NCBI GenBank assembly: GCA_023898405.1
Contig: CP060221.1
Location: 1,999,501-2,063,500, forward strand
Direction of reading: 5' to 3'
Length of the DNA stretch: 64,000 nucleotides
Source of the DNA: Myxococcales bacterium
Lineage (GTDB): Bacteria; Myxococcota; UBA727; JABDBI01
Shown here: positions 60,277 to 64,000 of the stretch, in pieces
How the letters are laid out: each line of letters begins with the position of its first letter
How positions within the stretch are numbered: the first letter of the stretch is position 1
The notes under the pieces: generated by a model
The model's database searches: none
What the model was told of the DNA's origin: nothing
What the model saw: only the letters and a program-made list of their open reading frames with translations
Program-made: the position numbers and the translations under genes

Positions 60277-61292
60277 TATGTCGGATTAACTACATATAAA
60301 AATTCTTTATTGCGTAACTTTTTTATTTGACCAACCTTGCGTCCTTTTTGATTGTAAATACCAATCTGAGCACCGACATATCTTTTATAGTCTATTTGTT
60401 GAGAACTGACTTTGCCAAATTGTGATAGTAATGTTTCGATTTCGCTTTTAGTGATAAATCCTTCATCGCTAAATGAAAGAACTATTTTTCGTGTGTTTAG
60501 GTTGCTTAAAACCTCTAACAGTGAACTGCGAAATTTGGGTTTTGAGTTGAAATCACTTTTATAGGTTTGGCAATCTAATCTTTTTTGTGCCCGCCCGTAG
60601 AGTTCAGGGCGATCGTTACGCACCAGAGTTTCCCAAATGTGATAATTGCTGCGATAGCTGTGCTGGTTATAGGGAGGATCAAGATAAGCAATATCGCACT
60701 CAATTTTTTGGGCTGCTTCTTTGGCATCGAGGCAGTGAGCTTGGTAACTTGTACCAGACTGAGCTTCTAAGAGAGAGGGCACTCTGAGCGTCAAAGGTAA
60801 GTGAGCTCTCGGGGCCCATCCTTTTAAAAATGCCATCTGAATACCGCACGTTGAATCAATGCGATCGGCAGCTTCGATTAGGCTCACGAGCAAGACCGAC
60901 CTTATTTGCTCATCGATATCAAGGGTGTCGATACCAGCGCGAATTGCATCAATTTTTTCACCATTTTTTGGGTGGAAAAAACGTGCATTTATACAGTAAT
61001 TATTGGTAAAAAAATCAGCTTTTCCTGGTAAGTTATTGAGGTGTTTAATTATTTTTCCAAAATTGTCAGGCAAGTCACTTTGATTGGTTTGTAAATAACA
61101 GCGGGCAATGTGATAGGCAAACAAATTATGATCGTTAGCAGCGACCGAATATCCTTGTTCTTTTAAAGCAAAACCTACTCGAGAGGTGCCAGAAAAGATA
61201 TCGGCCACTGAACGACTGTCAGGAAAATTTGTCCTTATGGTTTCTATAATCCAGGGGATAAGCTGTCTTTTTGAACCCAAGTACTTAATCAT
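60276..61292 (-). CDS. D12-class DNA adenine methyltransferase
   Basis: N6-adenine methyltransferase of the D12 (Dam-like) class. YLGSKRQLIPWI and VADIFSGTSRVGFALK (SAM-binding motif I) open the protein, and IAYLDPPYNQHSY (DPPY catalytic motif) is at about residue 203. The C-terminus has VLSFSDEGFITKSEI. 338 aa. No restriction endonuclease gene is adjacent, so it looks orphan. It is coupled to YceD and rpmF, an unusual place. Target sequence cannot be read from the protein. Confidence 0.9.
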   Translation of the reverse strand: MIKYLGSKRQLIPWIIETIRTNFPDSRSVADIFSGTSRVGFALKEQGYSVAANDHNLFAYHIARCYLQTNQSDLPDNFGKIIKHLNNLPGKADFFTNNYCINARFFHPKNGEKIDAIRAGIDTLDIDEQIRSVLLVSLIEAADRIDSTCGIQMAFLKGWAPRAHLPLTLRVPSLLEAQSGTSYQAHCLDAKEAAQKIECDIAYLDPPYNQHSYRSNYHIWETLVRNDRPELYGRAQKRLDCQTYKSDFNSKPKFRSSLLEVLSNLNTRKIVLSFSDEGFITKSEIETLLSQFGKVSSQQIDYKRYVGAQIGIYNQKGRKVGQIKKLRNKEFLYVVNPT

Positions 61293-61458
61293 GCTTTTCC
61301 GGGCCTTATACTAGATGTGAAACTAAAAACGATATGAACTATGTCAAAAATAGCCGATTTACTAGAGGATTGAGAATTCTGTTATAATAAAATCAGCATC
61401 CTACTCGCTAGCCAAGATTGACAACAAGGTTTAGCATGGCAAGCGAAGAGCGGTAAGA

Positions 61459-63957
61459 ATGAGCGCAAAAAGACAAATGGGTAATCGTAGTAAGAGCAAT
61501 CGATATTGGTTTTTTATAAAAATTTTGGTGGTGCTGTCTGCACTTTTTTTTGTAGTGACTGCAGCAGGGCTCTATTGGGTTGCCAGTAAAGATCTGCCAC
61601 AATTGGATGCATTAAAAGATTATCAACCACCACAAAGTACGCTTGTGTACGATCGCTACCATCGTTTGATTGGGCGATTTTACGATGAACGCCGCACTGT
61701 TATTTCCATACACAATCTTCCCTCCTACGTTATTCAAGCTTTTGTTGCTGCTGAGGATGGGTCTTTTTTTGAACACGATGGGCTTGATTATTTGGGCTTA
61801 TTGCGCGCGGTTGTTTTGGAAATTAAACATAGAACAGTGGGAGGAAGACGCGTAGGCGGTAGCACTATTACCCAACAGACTGCACGCACCATGCTGTTGA
61901 GCTCAAGTCAAACCTATATTAGGAAGATAAAAGAAATAATACTGGCGCGACGAATTGAGCAAGCTCTTACAAAAGATCAGATTTTGCATCTCTATTTAAA
62001 TCAGATTTATTTCGGTAACGGAGCCTATGGCGTTGAAGAAGCATCTTTGACTTACTTTTCAAAACCAGCATCTCAACTAGAATTATTCGAGGCTGCAGCA
62101 TTGGCTGCAATCCCAAAAAGTCCCAACCGCATTAACCCATTTGGTGATTTGGTTCGCTTAAAAGAACGGCAAAACTATGTTCTTGAACAAATGGTTAAGG
62201 GTAATTTTATTAGCGAGGAGCAGGCCCAGGAAGCCAAACAAACTTTTTTGTTTAATGCGAGTCACGAAAAACAAGAAGAGGTCTTGGCACCATATTTTTT
62301 AACTTCCTTGCGAAGTGATCTTGTGCATCACTTTGATGAGGAAATCATAAAAAAAGGTGGGCTCAAAATTTTTTCGACGCTTGATAGCGATTTGCAAAGG
62401 CATGCGGAAAGAACTTTGAAGGAAGGGTTGCGCTCCATTGATCAGCGGCAAGGCTATAGAGGCCCGTTATTAAGGCCTGATAAGAAGCAAAACCAGTCTT
62501 TAATCAAAGAACTATCAGCCTTTAAGAAAAAAGCTTTTGCTAAAGCTGCTCCTCAAAAGGTTTGGGACTTGCGCAGGCTCGCAAGAGCTCAAGCAAACTC
62601 AGATATTACTTCACTGGTGCGTAATTCCAGAATTGTTAATCTACAGGAAGGACTTGTCATTGGAGCTCGAGTTGAAAAAATTAATGAAGCAAAAAATACA
62701 GCACTTATCGATGTAGGAACAAGATTTGTAGAACTTCCTTTTAATGGTATTGCTTGGGCATGGCGGCAGAAGACAGAAAATAGCAAAAAGCTTTCTCAGA
62801 TTATTCAGGCCGGAGATATCATTCTTGTCAAACTCAATAACCCAAATGGCAAAGTATGGGCAAGTCTAGAACAGGCACCTTTAATAAACGGCGGAATTGT
62901 TGCCTTGGACGTTGAGACAGGTGGAATTCTAGCGATGGTAGGCGGCTATGATTTTACGCGCTCGGCCTTTAACAGAATCACCCAAGCTAAAAGACAACCA
63001 GGATCAGGTATGAAGCCTCTGATCTATTCACTGGCAATTGATCGGGAAGTGGTTACGGCAGCATCAATAATAACGGATTCCCCACGGGCATTTTTTGATC
63101 CTGGTACCGAAGAATTTTGGCGGCCTAGAAACCATACGCGAAGATATTTAGGAGACATCAGTGTCCGTCGCTGTTTGCGATCGTCGGTCAATACTTGCAC
63201 TATCACTCTACTTGAAAAAATAGGCATTGATAATTTCTTGAGTTTTGCGAAAGAAGTGAACCTCATCAGCCCGTTGACGCCCTTTCCCCGTAACCTGACG
63301 ATTGCTTTGGGAAGTGCGGAAGTTATTCCTATGGATCTTGCCAATGCAATGAGAATTTTTCCAAGGGAAGGAAAATATTCCCCTTATCACTCTTTTTCAA
63401 AGGTTGTTTTTGCTGATGGTCAAGAACAAGAAAATAATTTAAGAGAAGAGCGACAGCTTATTCGGCCTGAATCAGCTTTTATCACCACAAATATTTTACA
63501 GGGAGTTATCTCAGGCATTAACAGGTCGCGGTATCTCGGCAAGGTGCAGAGTGAAATGGCGGGAAAGACTGGGACAACCAATGATGTTCGTAGTGCGTGG
63601 TTTTTTGGCTATTCCCCTAAGGTGCTCGCGTTGGTTTATGTCGGTCGCGATGATAATAGCGGTCTTGGTGATAAGGAGTGGGGCGTAACTACAGCTTTTC
63701 CTATTTGGGCTCGTTTTATGAATGAGGTACCCGAAAATCAGGAACCACTAGCATTTATCCAACCTCCCAATGTGGACTGGTATCCCATAGATCCAGAATC
63801 GGAAAAGCAACAGACTTTTGTAGAAGGCGATCCACAAGCCGTGGCTCAAGAGGTTCCCAAAGAATTATTTATCGATGGCACAGCTCCAAAAATACCTTTG
63901 GAAAATTCAGATGCCATAAGGATTAAAGCTCTAGAAAACTCAGCTTTTGCGCCGTAA
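61459..63957 (+). CDS. Class A penicillin-binding protein (PBP1A)
   Basis: Bifunctional peptidoglycan synthase, inner membrane with a periplasmic body. One N-terminal membrane helix (residues about 18-42). GT51 domain: AAEDGSFFEHDG (catalytic Glu at 99), GGSTITQQTARTM, YLNQIYFGNGAYG and PKSPNRINPF. Transpeptidase domain: SGMK with nucleophile Ser516, SVN (576-578), and KTGTT (703-707). A 130-residue insertion between the two (about 320-460) includes an OB-like stretch, as in PBP1A. 832 aa, complete; stop at 63955-63957. Divergent from the methylase gene. Confidence 0.96.
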   Translation: MSAKRQMGNRSKSNRYWFFIKILVVLSALFFVVTAAGLYWVASKDLPQLDALKDYQPPQSTLVYDRYHRLIGRFYDERRTVISIHNLPSYVIQAFVAAEDGSFFEHDGLDYLGLLRAVVLEIKHRTVGGRRVGGSTITQQTARTMLLSSSQTYIRKIKEIILARRIEQALTKDQILHLYLNQIYFGNGAYGVEEASLTYFSKPASQLELFEAAALAAIPKSPNRINPFGDLVRLKERQNYVLEQMVKGNFISEEQAQEAKQTFLFNASHEKQEEVLAPYFLTSLRSDLVHHFDEEIIKKGGLKIFSTLDSDLQRHAERTLKEGLRSIDQRQGYRGPLLRPDKKQNQSLIKELSAFKKKAFAKAAPQKVWDLRRLARAQANSDITSLVRNSRIVNLQEGLVIGARVEKINEAKNTALIDVGTRFVELPFNGIAWAWRQKTENSKKLSQIIQAGDIILVKLNNPNGKVWASLEQAPLINGGIVALDVETGGILAMVGGYDFTRSAFNRITQAKRQPGSGMKPLIYSLAIDREVVTAASIITDSPRAFFDPGTEEFWRPRNHTRRYLGDISVRRCLRSSVNTCTITLLEKIGIDNFLSFAKEVNLISPLTPFPRNLTIALGSAEVIPMDLANAMRIFPREGKYSPYHSFSKVVFADGQEQENNLREERQLIRPESAFITTNILQGVISGINRSRYLGKVQSEMAGKTGTTNDVRSAWFFGYSPKVLALVYVGRDDNSGLGDKEWGVTTAFPIWARFMNEVPENQEPLAFIQPPNVDWYPIDPESEKQQTFVEGDPQAVAQEVPKELFIDGTAPKIPLENSDAIRIKALENSAFAP

Positions 63958-64000
63958 ACGCATCCATGTGATTAAGCAAAATAAAAAGTAAAAGAAATCA

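Overview
The window is AT-rich bacterial chromosome, nearly all of it coding on both strands. The cell envelope is Gram-negative in type: there are many lipoprotein signal peptides, TatA/TatC, and a class A penicillin-binding protein. Several proteins point to a deltaproteobacterial-type lineage (Myxococcota or Bdellovibrionota sensu lato): Cys-rich 'DGxDNDxDGxxDC' lipoproteins, a 'VHEWGTF' exported protein, a PrkA kinase and a C-terminal DUF1554 domain. The low GC, plus exported phospholipase-like, lipase-like, ankyrin-like and AAA+ proteins, is compatible with a predatory or host-associated life. That part is inference; there is no rRNA here to place the organism.

Layout. 1-7.5 kb: end of mltG, a 928-aa lipoprotein, ppk1 and a polyprenyl synthase. 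7.5-12.5 kb: exported proteins, including a collagen-like/Cys-rich/DUF1554 lipoprotein and an exported PI-PLC-like protein. 12.5-13.8 kb: a complete IS3-family element with programmed frameshift. 13.8-21.9 kb: rimK with a retropepsin-like partner, a BNR-type lipoprotein, mscS, a 3-oxoacid CoA-transferase pair and a DUF72 protein. 22-25.6 kb: a decayed hydrolase, a truA fused to a Cys-rich CWC domain, and tatAC. 25.6-30.5 kb, minus strand: tRNA-Leu, tig, miaB, a phosphoribosyltransferase and a YegD-type Hsp70. 30.7-38.4 kb: prkA, aroG-type DAHP synthase, a CDF transporter, then pyrF, rlmB and a plant-type fabI, then an RRM protein. 38.5-49.3 kb is accessory: exported HhH and LTD proteins, a LuxR-type regulator, an exported AAA+ ATPase, a lipase-like protein, a Tat-exported intradiol dioxygenase, and a LysR regulator divergent from a VHEWGTF protein. 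49.5-51.7 kb: phzF-like, yebC, ruvC. 52.3-59.3 kb: a second block of exported proteins (phosphoesterase, YWTD propeller, second DUF1554 protein, HEFEH putative metallopeptidase, ankyrin-like). 59.4-64 kb: a D12 adenine methylase translationally coupled to YceD/DUF177 and rpmF, then a PBP1A.

Most notable: (i) three copies of a ~300-bp MITE-like intergenic element with CTGTTTT-type terminal inverted repeats and an internal CCCCGCCTGCGCGGGG-type palindrome; (ii) a second family of ~70-100-bp hairpins with a CTCGCTTTGCTGCG core, two of three copies lying between convergent genes; (iii) the CWC-TruA fusion; (iv) an AAA+ ATPase with a signal peptide; (v) a stem-loop that buries the Shine-Dalgarno of the exported lipase-like gene; (vi) a FabI with the plant/apicomplexan YGGGMxSAK signature. 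No CRISPR array, prophage or complete defence system was seen.
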